Positions 46,133 to 56,586 are shown, numbered from the stretch's first letter. The stretch: DNA of 64,000 nt from WHUA01 sp963711215 (GCA_963711215.1 CAVQDH010000013.1:620001-684000), one strand, 5' to 3'. The notes: generated by a model from the letters alone, not told the origin. A program made the numbers and translations.

Positions 46133-46681
46133 TCCGAGCGACCGTCGTTACCACGGGGGGCGGAACTCCCCGGGGGTTGTTGAAACTATCCACACGCTAC
46201 CTCACCCGTAGCGGGAAGGCGACGAGCGTGGCGTCCGCCGATGGCGTGCGTCGCGAAACAGGGAGCCCTGATAGTCGCTCGCGGCGCATCAGATCAGCAG
46301 GGCGCCGAAGAGCGAGGCCCGAGACCGCCTGTCGGAGGACCGGTCTCGGGCGGAGGCATCCCGAAGATCGCCTTGTCGAGACGGGTGAGGGGTTTTTTCG
46401 TCCAGCGTCATTCCGTCGCACCCGGGTCGATGGCCGCTCTGGCGCGCCGCATTTATGGTACGCCGATTGCTGGCCTCTGCGGTGCTTCCCGTGTCCTCGG
46501 CTCGACGCCGGGGGCGGAGAAATTCCGAACGTCGCGGGAAGCGCCTGAAATCTCCGAAATACAGAACGTATTCGATGCGTAGCTGAACCCTGAAAGGGCG
46601 GCAGCTTTGGCGCGCCGGCGGGAAAAATTGCCGGCTCCGCTGCAGGCATTGCCGACCCTGAGAATGGAATAGGAGATCTGA
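46133..46681. other. Long intergenic region with an 11-bp inverted repeat
   Basis: 549 bp between the PEP-CTERM-like gene and the helical-repeat gene. The best structure is GCCCGAGACCG and CGGTCTCGGGC around a 13-base loop (46317-46351), without a T-tract. Frames through the region have no recognisable product. An ATAGGAGATCT ribosome binding site appears just before 46682. I see no gene. Confidence 0.55.
46317..46351. repeat. 11-bp perfect inverted repeat
   Basis: GCCCGAGACCG (46317-46327) and CGGTCTCGGGC (46341-46351). It could be a terminator stem for the PEP-CTERM-like gene or an RNA structure; there is no U-tract on either side. Confidence 0.6.
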
Positions 46682-47320
46682 ATGATAAGCCAAGGAATCT
46701 CGATCCAATCCTTCTCTCTGACCTACACGCAATCGACCAGCGATCAGCAGGACCTGCGGACGAACCTCAAATCGCTGATCGACGCGATCAAGAGCGGTAA
46801 CGTGCAAGACGCGCAGACTGCCTACGGCAAGATCACGGACGCCTTGAGCAGCAGCCAGGGTGCCGCTGACAGCGACGGTGATTCGGACGCCAGCAGCGCG
46901 TCCGACGGGTCGTCCGAATCGCCGTTCAAGGCCTTTCTCGATGCGATCGGCAAGTCGCTGTCGTCGAACGACATTGGCGGCGCGCAGAAGGCGCTGTCCG
47001 ATTTCGAGGCGAACCGTCCGAAAGCACCGCCTCCCGGCGGCCAGGCAGGCGCCGACCAACTGTCGGGGGATGCGAAGAACGCGTTCATCGACCTGATCAA
47101 GTCGATTCGGTCGGGCGATCTGTCCGGCGCGAAAACGTCCCTGGCGACGCTGCTGGATCAGCAGACGCAGAATGCGACGCAAAGCCAGTCGCCGCTGGAT
47201 ACCTTCCTCAGCCAGGTCGGCTCGGCGCTTGATAACGGCGATCTCGACGCCGCCCAAAAGGCGCTTCAGAGTCTGGCGCAGCAGCAGCCGCAGGGTGCGG
47301 CGATCGACTTCTCGGCATAA
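46682..47320 (+). CDS. Protein of four degenerate helical-hairpin repeats, unknown function
   Basis: 212 residues, no signal peptide. About four repeats of a 45-50 residue unit can be aligned by the pattern F/L-x-D/x-L-I-x-x-I-x-S-G-D-x-x-x-A-Q/K-x-x-L: LKSLIDAIKSGNVQDAQTAY, FKAFLDAIGKSLSSNDIGGA, FIDLIKSIRSGDLSGAKTSL and LDTFLSQVGSALDNGDLDAA. Linkers are rich in Ser, Asp, Gln and Pro. The N-terminus MISQGISIQSFSLTYTQSTS is a conserved-looking cap. Repeats with DNGDLDAAQKAL resemble calcium-loop-like or TPR-like hairpins, but the function is unknown. Start fixed by GGAG upstream of ATG 46682. Confidence 0.75.
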   Translation: MISQGISIQSFSLTYTQSTSDQQDLRTNLKSLIDAIKSGNVQDAQTAYGKITDALSSSQGAADSDGDSDASSASDGSSESPFKAFLDAIGKSLSSNDIGGAQKALSDFEANRPKAPPPGGQAGADQLSGDAKNAFIDLIKSIRSGDLSGAKTSLATLLDQQTQNATQSQSPLDTFLSQVGSALDNGDLDAAQKALQSLAQQQPQGAAIDFSA

Positions 47321-47396
47321 CGCGGCCGCACCGGCCCGCCCATCCAATCGGATGGTTGGGGCCGATGCGGCGATGGTGTCGTGTTTGGAAAAAGAT

Positions 47397-47441
47397 GCGC
47401 CCCGCCCAGGTGGTCTCTTGGGGAGAGAGGGGGCGGGGCGC
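47397..47441. terminator. Long inverted repeat between convergent genes
   Basis: GCGCCCCGCCC (47397-47407) pairs with GGGCGGGGCGC (47431-47441). It lies between the convergent genes ending at 47320 and 47482 and could terminate both, although no clear T-run follows. Confidence 0.55.
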
Positions 47442-47481
47442 AGTGGTATCCGCCGGATGGCTGACGGCGGACACCGACGAC

Positions 47482-48397
47482 TTAGAAATTCGGTTGCGAG
47501 ATGATCTGCCAGGCGCCGTCGGGCTGCTCGCAGGCGGTGCCATAGGCCTGCTCGGACCGGCCGCCGATCGTCACGGTCTGCTGGAATTCGCGGCAGTAGC
47601 GGCCGTTGCTGCTGGTGCCGTCGCGGGTCGCGACCACGCTGCCGGCCGCGTTGCCGTCATTCCAGACGATCGTCTGGCCGATCGGCGCGGTGGTCGCGCG
47701 GATCTGCGCGTCCTCGTAGACCCGCTGCTGGTCTTCCGTAAGCGCGGCGACCAGGGCGACGCTGATCGCCGTGAAGGCCAGCCACGGATAGGCGTCGGCG
47801 TCTCGAGCGAAGTGCCCGTAGCCGTAATAGCGGTGGCCGTACGGGCGCACGACCCAGACGTTGCGGTAGCGGCGGCGCTCCGGCACGACGACCACGCGGG
47901 CCGGTCCCGGGCCGTAATGGTCATAGTGGTCGTAACGATCATGATGCGGATAGTAATCGGTCTTCACGATCGCGCGGCGCGCGCACCACGTCGCGATGGA
48001 CGGCGACCGGCCGCTCGACGACCTTGACCGTGGTATGGGAGCGCGCGACCTCGCGGTGGACGACCGCCGGCTTCGTGACGACCTTGACGGCCGGCGCGCG
48101 GTGGTCGGCATGCGCGACGGGCGCGCGGGTCGGCGCTTTCTGATGGGGCTGCGACGGGCCGCGCTGGGCCTGCGGCGCGGGCGCGTGCGGCGCCTTCGAC
48201 GGACCGCGACGGTCGTCCTGGCGCGCGGCATTGCGTCCGCGGTTATCGTCGTGCCGTCCGTCCTTGCGTGTGTCCTGACGCTGGTAATTCCTGTCCCCGT
48301 CGGGGCCGGCGAATGCGGGTCCCGCGGCAATGAGGTTCGCACCGACGGCGGCGATCAGGCCGGAAGCGATAAGACGCTTGCTGAAATGGGTGCGCAT
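47482..48397 (-). CDS. Exported His/Tyr-rich protein with 17-kDa surface-antigen-like C-terminus (frameshifted)
   Basis: About 304 residues. A signal peptide (residues 1-30, ending AGPAFAG) leads to a long basic, His-rich low-complexity stretch (RGPSKAPHAPAPQAQRG; VARSHTTVKVVERPVAVHR). The frame breaks near 47978; the next frame continues RAIVKTDYYPHHDRYDHYDH, then a membrane helix AYPWLAFTAISVALVAAL. The C-terminal domain (GRYCREFQQTVTIGGRSEQA, YGTACEQPDGAWQIIS) matches the rickettsial 17-kDa antigen-like family found in outer-membrane proteins. The His/Asp/Tyr clusters may bind metal ions. Next on the same strand and upstream is the Spy-like gene. Confidence 0.75.
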
Positions 48398-48480
48398 GGG
48401 ACGATCTCCTCAATGTTCGTTTCGGAAGGGCTCCCGGACGGAGGGGTGGCACCGTCCGGGAGCGGTGGGGCGCCGCCTGA

Positions 48481-49014
48481 CTAACCGCGCGGGCCCCGGG
48501 CAAACATCTCGTCAAAGGCCTTCTGCTGCTTGTCGCTCAGCGAGCCGTAGAACTTCTCGAAAGCCGGCTTCACCGTGCGCATCGCCGCGAGGCGGGTCGA
48601 CATCGACGCTTCGATGCGGTTGAAGCGTTCGACTGCGTTCTTCGGCCCCTTCTGGTCCTTACGAGCCTCGCAGGCCTTCTGCATCGACTCATGGCCGCTC
48701 TTGATCGCCGACTTGAGGTCGGCATAGGCCGTCTTCTGCTCGGGCGTGAACTCCATCAGGCCCTGGATCACGTCGAGACGGCGCTCCATGAAGCCGCCGG
48801 CGCGCGGGCCGCACTCGTCGCCGCGCGGGCCGTGGTGCCGCCAGCCGTGGCCTTCGCCGCGGACCTTATGCATCTGGCCGTGGAAGGGACGCTGCGTGGC
48901 GGCGGGATTGCCGTTGGTCGCGCCGTCGCCGGGGGCCGCCCAGACGGCGGCGGCCGTGGCCGCAGTCATCGCTGCGATGGCGCCGCCGGCGAGTAGGGTT
49001 TTGAAACGGGTCAT
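48481..49014 (-). CDS. Spy/CpxP-like LTXXQ periplasmic protein
   Basis: About 177 residues. Signal peptide MTRFKTLLAGGAIAAMTAAT to about residue 26. The family has paired LTxxQ motifs; here they appear as FTPEQKTAYADLKSAIKSG and GSLSDKQQKAFDEMF. An N-terminal His/Arg-rich segment (HGWRHHGPRGDE) may bind metal. Spy and CpxP proteins are periplasmic chaperone/sensor-inhibitor proteins that respond to envelope or metal stress. ATG 49014 starts the signal peptide. It is divergent from the two-component system at 49206, the same arrangement as cpxP-cpxRA. Confidence 0.85.
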   Translation of the reverse strand: MTRFKTLLAGGAIAAMTAATAAAVWAAPGDGATNGNPAATQRPFHGQMHKVRGEGHGWRHHGPRGDECGPRAGGFMERRLDVIQGLMEFTPEQKTAYADLKSAIKSGHESMQKACEARKDQKGPKNAVERFNRIEASMSTRLAAMRTVKPAFEKFYGSLSDKQQKAFDEMFARGPRG

Positions 49015-49125
49015 AAATAGTCTCCTCAGTCTTGCTGCTGCGCGGCGTCTTTGCCGCTCTGGCAATCCGATATACCGCAGCCGCCCCGCAATACGATGTC
49101 GCCAATGAGGCAAAGTGTAAGGCTT

Positions 49126-49160
49126 TGTTACAGGCCCTCCGGCTGTAACATTCCGTTACA
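49126..49160. promoter_or_regulatory. Putative response-regulator operator in divergent promoter region
   Basis: TGTTACAG (49126-49133) and CTGTAACA (49143-49150) form a perfect inverted repeat with a nine-base spacer, and a third half site GTTACA lies at 49155-49160. The region sits between the divergent Spy-like gene and the response regulator, which is the expected place for OmpR-type binding sites controlling both. The regulator bound is inferred. Confidence 0.6.
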
Positions 49161-49205
49161 AAAAAGCTGGTAATCGGCGGGATTCCTGCCCCTATAATCC
49201 GGCCC

Positions 49206-49925
49206 ATGTCGAAAATGCCCCATATCCTGGTGGTCGACGACGACCGCGAGATCCGCAGCCTGGTGTCCCAGTTCCTGCGCAAGCACGGCTTCCGGGTGAC
49301 CGATGCCGCGGACGGGCGCGACATGATGCAGGTGCTCGACGGCGGCCGGTTCGACCTGGTCGTGCTCGACCTGATGCTGCCGGGCGAGGACGGGCTGTCG
49401 CTCTGCCGGCGGGTGCGCGCGGGATCGTCGCTGCCGATCATCATGCTGACGGCGATGGGCGAGGAGACGGACCGCATCGTCGGCCTCGAGATGGGCGCCG
49501 ACGACTACCTGCCGAAGCCGTTCAATCCGCGCGAGCTGCTGGCCCGCATCCGCGCCGTGCTGCGCCGGTCCGGGACCGAGGCGCCGGAGCCGGCGGAAGA
49601 GGCGGGCGGCACCCGCGTCTTCGAAGGCTGGTCGCTCGACCTGGCGAAGCGCGAGCTGCGCGCGCCCGACGGCACGCTGGTGCCGCTGACCGCGGGCGAA
49701 TACGACCTGCTGGCGGCCATCGTCGAGCGGCCCGGCCGGGTGCTGAGCCGCGACCAGCTGCTCGACCTGACGCGCGGGCGCGACGCCGTGCCCTTCGACC
49801 GCAGCATCGACGTGCAGATCAGCCGGCTGCGCCGCAAGCTCGAGCCGGACCCGAAGGAGCCGCAGATCATCAAGACGGTGCGCGGCGGCGGCTACGTCTT
49901 CGCCTGCGAGGTGAAGCGGACATGA
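49206..49925 (+). CDS. OmpR-family response regulator
   Basis: 239 residues. Receiver domain HILVVDDDREIRSLVSQFL with the phosphoacceptor Asp in LVVLDLMLPGEDG, the Thr in IIMLTAMGEE and the Lys in YLPKPFNPRELLARI. C-terminal winged helix: LTAGEYDLLAAIVERPGRVL and RSIDVQISRLRRKLEPDP. DNA-binding regulator of the cotranscribed histidine kinase, which overlaps its stop codon (ATGA at 49922). Probably controls its own operon and the divergent Spy-like gene. Confidence 0.94.
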   Translation: MSKMPHILVVDDDREIRSLVSQFLRKHGFRVTDAADGRDMMQVLDGGRFDLVVLDLMLPGEDGLSLCRRVRAGSSLPIIMLTAMGEETDRIVGLEMGADDYLPKPFNPRELLARIRAVLRRSGTEAPEPAEEAGGTRVFEGWSLDLAKRELRAPDGTLVPLTAGEYDLLAAIVERPGRVLSRDQLLDLTRGRDAVPFDRSIDVQISRLRRKLEPDPKEPQIIKTVRGGGYVFACEVKRT

Positions 49926-51334
49926 GGCGCAATCGCGACGTCGGCCTGACCGGACGCCTGTCGATCATCCTGGTCGCGGTGGTCATCCTTTTGTGCGCGG
50001 GCGCGGCGGTCTTCTACCTCTACAGCCAGTCCGAGGCGCGGCGCGACATCGCGGTCGTCATCGCCGACCGGATCTTTTCCGTGGTCGAGCTGATCGAGGA
50101 GAGCCCGGCCGATCAGCGGCCGATGCTGCTGCGCGCGTTGCGCAGCCCCTGGCTGCGCGCCTCGATCGGGCCGAAGCCGCCGAAGTTCGATTCCGAGATC
50201 TCGCCGGAGTTCGCCAACCTCGGGACGCATCTCCGCCGCCAGCTGCAGTCGCTCGGCGACCGCATGATCGTGCTGGGCGAGTCGGACGCGCCGTTCGAGC
50301 GCTTCCACCGGCCGGACGGCCGGCGCGAGCATGAGCGCGAGCGCGAGCACGAGCCGCCGATGCCGCCCGACCACCGCAGCCTCGTGGTCGGCGTTCAGCT
50401 CGCCGACGCCAGCTGGCTGACTTTCCGCATCCCGGTGCGTCCCAACCGGCTGCCGCGCGAGGCGCAGATGATCGGCGTCATCGCGGTGTCCGCGATCGTC
50501 GTGCTGTTTTTCGCGATCTGGGCGGCGTACCGGGTGACCCGGCCGCTGGCGCGCTTCGCGGAAGCCGCCGACCGGCTGGGCGTCGACCTGCGCGCGCCGC
50601 CGCTGCCGGAATCGGGCTCGCGCGAGCTGCGCAAGGCCGCGCGCGCCTTCAACCAGATGCAGGACCGGCTGCGCCGCCTGATCGACGACCGGACGATGAT
50701 GCTGGCGGCGATCTCGCACGACCTGCGGACCGTGCTGACCCGGCTCAAGCTGCGCGCGGAGTTCATCGACGACCCGCAGCAGCGCGACAAGGCGGTCGCG
50801 GATATCGACGAGATGCGGGCCATGCTCGACGCCAGCCTGTCTTTCGCCCGCGAAGACACCGTGGAGGAGAAGCGCACCTCGGTCGACCTGTCCTCGCTGC
50901 TGCAGAGCCTGTGCGACGACCTCGCCGACGCCGGCAGCAAGGTCAGCTATGAAGGGCCGCCGCGGCTCGCCTACTGGTCGCAGCCGGTGGCGATGCGGCG
51001 CGCCTTCGCCAACCTGATCGGCAATGCGTTGAAATACGGCAGCGAAGCCGATGTCACCGCGCGGGACGAGCAGGGCGGGGTGGTGGTGGAGATCGGCGAC
51101 CGCGGCCCCGGCATCCCGGCGGCGATGCGCGAGCAGGTCTTCGCCCCTTTCTTCCGGCTCGAAGGGTCGCGCAGCCGCGAGACCGGCGGCAACGGCCTCG
51201 GCCTTTCGGTGGCGCGCAGCATCGTCCGCCGCCATGGCGGCGACATCGCCCTGCTCGACCGCGAGGGCGGCGGCCTGCTGGTCCGCGTCACCTTGCCCGC
51301 CGTCGCCGGGCAGACCGCCCAGGCGGCGGAGTAG
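49922..51334 (+). CDS. Sensor histidine kinase, EnvZ/CpxA-like architecture
   Basis: 470 residues. Two transmembrane helices (about residues 13-33 and 183-203) enclose a periplasmic domain of about 150 residues that contains a remarkable His/Glu/Arg-rich loop, PDGRREHEREREHEPPMPPD. After the HAMP region (YRVTRPLARFAEAADRLGVD) come the H box AISHDLRTVLTRLKLRAEF, in which the usual Pro is Val, then N box LIGNALKYG, G1 VEIGDRGPGIP and G2 ETGGNGLGLSVARSIVRRHGG. It phosphorylates the adjacent OmpR-type regulator. The His-rich loop hints at metal or pH sensing. Confidence 0.93.
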   Translation: MRRNRDVGLTGRLSIILVAVVILLCAGAAVFYLYSQSEARRDIAVVIADRIFSVVELIEESPADQRPMLLRALRSPWLRASIGPKPPKFDSEISPEFANLGTHLRRQLQSLGDRMIVLGESDAPFERFHRPDGRREHEREREHEPPMPPDHRSLVVGVQLADASWLTFRIPVRPNRLPREAQMIGVIAVSAIVVLFFAIWAAYRVTRPLARFAEAADRLGVDLRAPPLPESGSRELRKAARAFNQMQDRLRRLIDDRTMMLAAISHDLRTVLTRLKLRAEFIDDPQQRDKAVADIDEMRAMLDASLSFAREDTVEEKRTSVDLSSLLQSLCDDLADAGSKVSYEGPPRLAYWSQPVAMRRAFANLIGNALKYGSEADVTARDEQGGVVVEIGDRGPGIPAAMREQVFAPFFRLEGSRSRETGGNGLGLSVARSIVRRHGGDIALLDREGGGLLVRVTLPAVAGQTAQAAE

Positions 51335-51382
51335 GGGTGTCGAGAGGCGTCGGGGTGGGATGCGGCCGAGCCGGCGATGGCG

Positions 51383-52218
51383 TCAGGCCGCGGGGCGAGG
51401 CCGATAACCGTAAAATTCCATGAAGCCGCGCGCGATTTCTTCGGTGGCGGCGACTTCGTCCGTACTGAGCCGGCGGGCGAACCGGCCGATGCCGGTGTCG
51501 GAAATCTTTTCCCCGTATAGCCCGGCGCCGAAGATGGAGCCGTCGTCGCCGGCATTGGGCCGCTCGATCGCGTCGGGACTGATGTCCAGGCCGGACCATA
51601 GGGACAGCCGCGCGACCCATTCCTTCGGGTTGGTGACGAGGTCCTCGTAACGGACGGTGAGCAGGCGTCGCGGGTCCCGCATTAGGCCCGACGCAATGAC
51701 GTTGGCGTAATATTTGAGGAACAGCGTCGCGTGCCCTTCATCCGTGGGCCATGTCGCTCATCGGCGGTGGCGCGCCGGCCGAAGCGGCGCGCTCGGCGAC
51801 GACGCGCATCGAGGCGACGGTGTCTCTCGGATCGCGAACGACAAGGACGAAACGCGAATGCGGCTGGAGCTGGGCCAGCTCGGGAAAATACATCGTCAAT
51901 TCCGGGTTCTTCAGGACGAGCGCGCCATTCGGATTATGGCGCTCGCGCGGCCGCTAGCAGACCGCCCACGCATCGGGCGAAATAGCCCTTGCAGGCTTCG
52001 GGATCAGGGAAAAACGGTTCGAGCGCTTTTTCGCCGAGCGCTATCGCCCTTTTGTACAGCACCAGAAATTCCCGGAGGAGATGCGCCTCGGTGACGAAAT
52101 CGTTCACGTTGGGCGCGGTGCTGAGCAGCCGATGGACGAGCGTCGTCCCGGAGCGCATGGCGCCGCCGACGAATATATCCGTCTGGCCAGGCTCGGTTTG
52201 CGCGGACGCCGGCTGCAT
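51383..52218 (-). CDS. Sulfotransferase family protein (frameshifted twice)
   Basis: About 278 residues as assembled from three frames. The PAPS-binding loop is IFVGGAMRSGTTLVHRLL. The central segment (after a break near 51950) reads GALVLKNPELTMYFPELAQL and RFVLVVRDPRDTVASMRVVA, the 3'-phosphate loop. After a second break near 51744, the rest is FLKYYANVIASGLMRDPRRLL, then VRYEDLVTNPKEWVARLSLW. Acts on an unknown acceptor using 3'-phosphoadenylyl sulfate. ATG 52218 is the likely start; the open frame extends to 52305. Confidence 0.78.
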
Positions 52219-52363
52219 GGGATCTGGCTCCGTATGAATCCAGTCAGGATTTGATCGACGCGGTGCGTCAGCCTCGGGCCAATTTAATGCCGTGAACGCG
52301 GTCAAGCGAGCCCGGAATGCAACGGCCGTTCAGGAATAGCCGGACGGCGTTCGCGGCGCGGCG

Positions 52364-53786
<1,423 letters not shown>

Positions 53787-53819
53787 GAATTCCGCTTGTA
53801 TGCCACCAAATGGTTAATG

Positions 53820-53840
53820 GCTGATAAAAATCCTATCAGC
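53820..53840 (-). promoter_or_regulatory. Hairpin in the rhlE leader
   Basis: GCTGATA and TATCAGC around an AT-rich seven-base loop, 34 bases upstream of the rhlE start codon on its transcript. Cold-inducible helicase genes often have structured leaders, but no specific element is recognised here. Confidence 0.35.
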
Positions 53841-53969
53841 AAGGGTATCGTTTGCGCGACGTGCGTCAACGCCCAGATAGCTTGGCGAAAGCGCAGGACC
53901 TGACGTGGATTCGTTGCTGAGGCGACTATCGCACGGTAACGTAGCGAACGATATACCGAGGCTCTATCC

Positions 53970-54501
53970 ATGCTTATCAAGCGTGACGACTGCTGTCTAC
54001 TGGTGATCGACGTGCAGGCCCGCCTTTTGCCGGCCGTCTATGACCCGGCAGGGGTGACGGCCGGGTGCCGGGCGCTGCTCGAGGCCGCCCGGGCGGTCGA
54101 TGTCCCGATCCTGGTGTCGGAGCACAATCCGAAGGGCATCGGTGCTACCGCCGACGCGCTGGCCGATCTGGTGCCGGCGGATTCGGTCATGGAGAAGATC
54201 TATTTCTCCTGTTTTGCCGAGCCTTCGGCGCGCCAGCGCATCCGCGCCGCCGACAAGGCCAGCCTCGTGCTGGCGGGGATGGAGGCGCATGTCTGCCTCG
54301 GGCAGACGGCGCTCGACCTTCTCGCCGCGGGTTACCGCATCTCTGGTCGCGTCCGACGCCACGGCGAGCCGGACCCGCCTCGACCATGAGACGGCGCTGC
54401 ACCGCATGGCCCAGGAGGGCGCGGAGATCGTGACGACGGAGAGCATCCTCGGCGCCTGGCTTCACGGCACCGGGGCTGCCCGCCGCGCCAGCCAAGGTTG
54501 A
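53970..54501 (+). CDS. Isochorismatase-like hydrolase (frameshifted)
   Basis: About 176 residues. The cysteine hydrolase family triad is visible: Asp in LLVIDVQARLLPAV, a lysine in VMEKIYFSCF and the nucleophile Cys in GMEAHVCLGQTALDLLAAGY. The frame breaks near 54341; repaired text reads RISLVASDATASRTRLDHET, ending GTGAARRASQG. Members hydrolyse isochorismate, nicotinamide or other amides and esters; substrate not predictable here. It precedes the alpha/beta hydrolase gene by ten bases on the same strand. Confidence 0.87.
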
Positions 54502-54510
54502 GAGGACCGG

Positions 54511-55218
54511 ATGAACGAGGGAACCCACCTGGTCTTCGTGCCCGGGCTGCTCTGCGACGCGGCGCTATGGGCGCATCAGATCGCCCATATGGAGGACATC
54601 GCCGTCTGCCAGGTCGGCGACACCCGCAGCGACGACACCATCGCCGGCATGGCGGAGACCATCCTGCGCGGTGCGCCGCCGCGCTTCGCGCTCGCCGGCC
54701 TGTCGATGGGCGGCTATGTCTGCTTCGAGATCATGCGGCAGGCGCCCGAGCGCGTCGTCCGCCTGGCCCTGCTCGACACCGCGGCGCCGGCCGATACCGA
54801 GGAGCGGAAACAGCTCCGGCGCGACCTGATGCGGCTTGCCGAGATCGGCGAGTTCAAGGGCGTGGCGCCGCGGCTGCTGCCGCAATTCATCCATCCGGAC
54901 CGGCTGCAGGACGGCACGTTGACCGACGCGGTCATGGAAATGACCCAGCGCATCGGCAAGGACGCCTTCCTGCGCCAGCAGAACGCGATCATGGGCCGGG
55001 TCGACAGCCGGCCGTCTCTCGGCCAGATCCGGGTGGCGACCCTTGTGCTGTGCGGCCGCCAGGACGCGCTGACGCCGGTCGAGCGGCATGTCGAGATCGC
55101 GGACGCCATCCCGCGCGCCCGGCTCGCCATCGTCGAGGACAGCGGCCACCTGACGACGATGGAGCGGCCGCAGGCGGTGACGGCGCTGTTGCGCGACTGG
55201 ATGATCTACGACCGCTGA
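54511..55218 (+). CDS. Alpha/beta hydrolase
   Basis: 235 residues, intact. The nucleophile elbow is LAGLSMGGYVCFEI (Ser), with the acid in LCGRQDALTPV and the His in VEDSGHLTTMERPQAV. The oxyanion region is FVPGLLCDAALW. Hydrolases of this short form often act on small esters or thioesters. GAGAGGACCGG precedes ATG 54511. It lies between the isochorismatase-like gene and argJ and may be cotranscribed with both. Confidence 0.9.
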   Translation: MNEGTHLVFVPGLLCDAALWAHQIAHMEDIAVCQVGDTRSDDTIAGMAETILRGAPPRFALAGLSMGGYVCFEIMRQAPERVVRLALLDTAAPADTEERKQLRRDLMRLAEIGEFKGVAPRLLPQFIHPDRLQDGTLTDAVMEMTQRIGKDAFLRQQNAIMGRVDSRPSLGQIRVATLVLCGRQDALTPVERHVEIADAIPRARLAIVEDSGHLTTMERPQAVTALLRDWMIYDR

Positions 55219-55248
55219 GACTTCGGGCAAGGGAAGGGGACTCCAGAA

Positions 55249-56451
55249 ATGACATCGTCAAGAAACGCGCCGGCAAGGGCGCGCTGCGGCCGATCGCGGG
55301 CGTGCGCGTCGGCGCGGCGGCATCCGGCATCGGCTATGCAGGGCCGACCCGATCTCCTGCTCGCGGCCTTCGACGAAGGCACGACGGTGGCGGGCGTGCT
55401 GACGAGCTCGACGACCGCGGCGGCGCCGCTGCGCTGGACGCGCGAGCGGCTCGCCAAGGGCGACGCGCCGCGCGGCCTCGTGGTCAACGCGGGCAACGCC
55501 AACTGCTTCACCGGCGCGGCCGGGATGCGCGTGGTGGAGGAGACGGCGGCGCATGCCGCGCGCCTGCTCGGCTGCCGGCCGGAGCAGATCTACATCGCGT
55601 CCACCGGCAAGATCGGCGTGCCGATCGACATGGCCAAGATGCAGGCCGGACTCGACGCGGCGCATGACGCGCTCGTCCGCAACGACTGGGACACGGCGGC
55701 GCGGGCGATCATGACGACCGATCGCTTTCCCAAGGCGCTGGCGCTCGCGCCCGAGATCGGCGGCACGGCGGTGACGCTGCAGGGCATCAGCAAGGGCAAC
55801 ATGATGATCGCGCCGTCGATGGCGACAACGCTGAGCTTCCTGTTCACCGACGCGAGGCTGCCGGGGAAGGCGATGCATCCCGCGCTCGCGGCGGCCGCCG
55901 CCGGCACCTACAACATGATCTCGGTCGACACGACCCAGTCGACCAACGACACGATGCTGCTGTTCGCGACCGGCGCCGGACCCAAGCATGCCGGCGTCGA
56001 TGGCGGCGGGGACGGGGCGGCGCTGCGCGACTTCCGTGCCAAGCTGGAGACGTTGCTCGGCCATCTCTCGCAGCAGATTCTCGAGGACGGACGGCGCGAC
56101 GGCATCCTCGTCCGCATCCATGTGCGCGGCGCAGCGACGCCCGACGCGGCGCGCCATATCGCCTGCCAAGTGCGCGATTCCCGGATGGTGCAAAAGATGG
56201 CAGCCGCGGGCGAGAAACTCGTGCTCGGCCGCATCATCGCCTCGGTCGGCATGTCGACGGAAACGGTCGACCAGGACCGCCTCACGCTCGCCATCGGCGG
56301 CCGCACCGTCTCCCGCGACGGCGGCTTCACCGACGGCTTCGAGGTGCCGAAGTCGGGTTACATGAGCGCCGACAGGCTGGACATCGAGATTGATGTCGGC
56401 GTCGGGGACGGAGAGGCGACGGCGTATACGGTGGTTGGCGAACATTTGTGA
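55249..56451 (+). CDS. argJ: ArgJ-type ornithine/glutamate N-acetyltransferase (5' region frameshifted)
   Basis: About 400 residues. In the family, ArgJ transfers the acetyl group between N-acetylornithine and glutamate in arginine synthesis and self-cleaves at an Ala-Thr bond. Signatures: GRPDLLLAAFDEGTTVAGVL, GNANCFTGAAGM, IASTGKIGVPIDM, then KGNMMIAPSMATTLSF, which contains the expected Ala-Thr cleavage site. The C-terminus ends SADRLDIEIDVGVGDGEATA. The true N-terminus is in another frame (KKRAGKGALRPIAGVRVGAA, SGIGYAG) with a break near 55342 and probably a second near 55258. The N-terminal segment is short for ArgJ. Confidence 0.83.
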   Translation: MTSSRNAPARARCGRSRACASARRHPASAMQGRPDLLLAAFDEGTTVAGVLTSSTTAAAPLRWTRERLAKGDAPRGLVVNAGNANCFTGAAGMRVVEETAAHAARLLGCRPEQIYIASTGKIGVPIDMAKMQAGLDAAHDALVRNDWDTAARAIMTTDRFPKALALAPEIGGTAVTLQGISKGNMMIAPSMATTLSFLFTDARLPGKAMHPALAAAAAGTYNMISVDTTQSTNDTMLLFATGAGPKHAGVDGGGDGAALRDFRAKLETLLGHLSQQILEDGRRDGILVRIHVRGAATPDAARHIACQVRDSRMVQKMAAAGEKLVLGRIIASVGMSTETVDQDRLTLAIGGRTVSRDGGFTDGFEVPKSGYMSADRLDIEIDVGVGDGEATAYTVVGEHL

Positions 56452-56469
56452 GGGCTCAGCCCTTAACAC

Positions 56470-56580
56470 CCCCACCCTGGCCCTCGCCCGCAAGGGGGGA
56501 GGGAAGAAAGACGTGCCGAGACGAAGTCCTCCCCCCTTTGCGGGGGAGGATTTAGGTGGGGGGTGTTCGCCGCCCCCCCA
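56470..56580. repeat. Dispersed GC-rich palindromic repeats
   Basis: CCCCCACCCTGGCCCTCGCC with GCAAGGGGGGAGGGAAG, then the inverted form of the ACCTAAATCCTCCCCC element (reads AGTCCTCCCCCCTTTGCGG then GGATTTAGGTGGGGGG). It lies between the convergent argJ and SDR genes. Same family as the repeats at 2585 and 29483. Confidence 0.75.
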
Positions 56581-56586
56581 CTCCCT

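Noticed and set aside
51735..51750. TGA inside the sulfotransferase as selenocysteine
   Set aside because: The downstream family sequence is in another frame, so this is an indel, not recoding.
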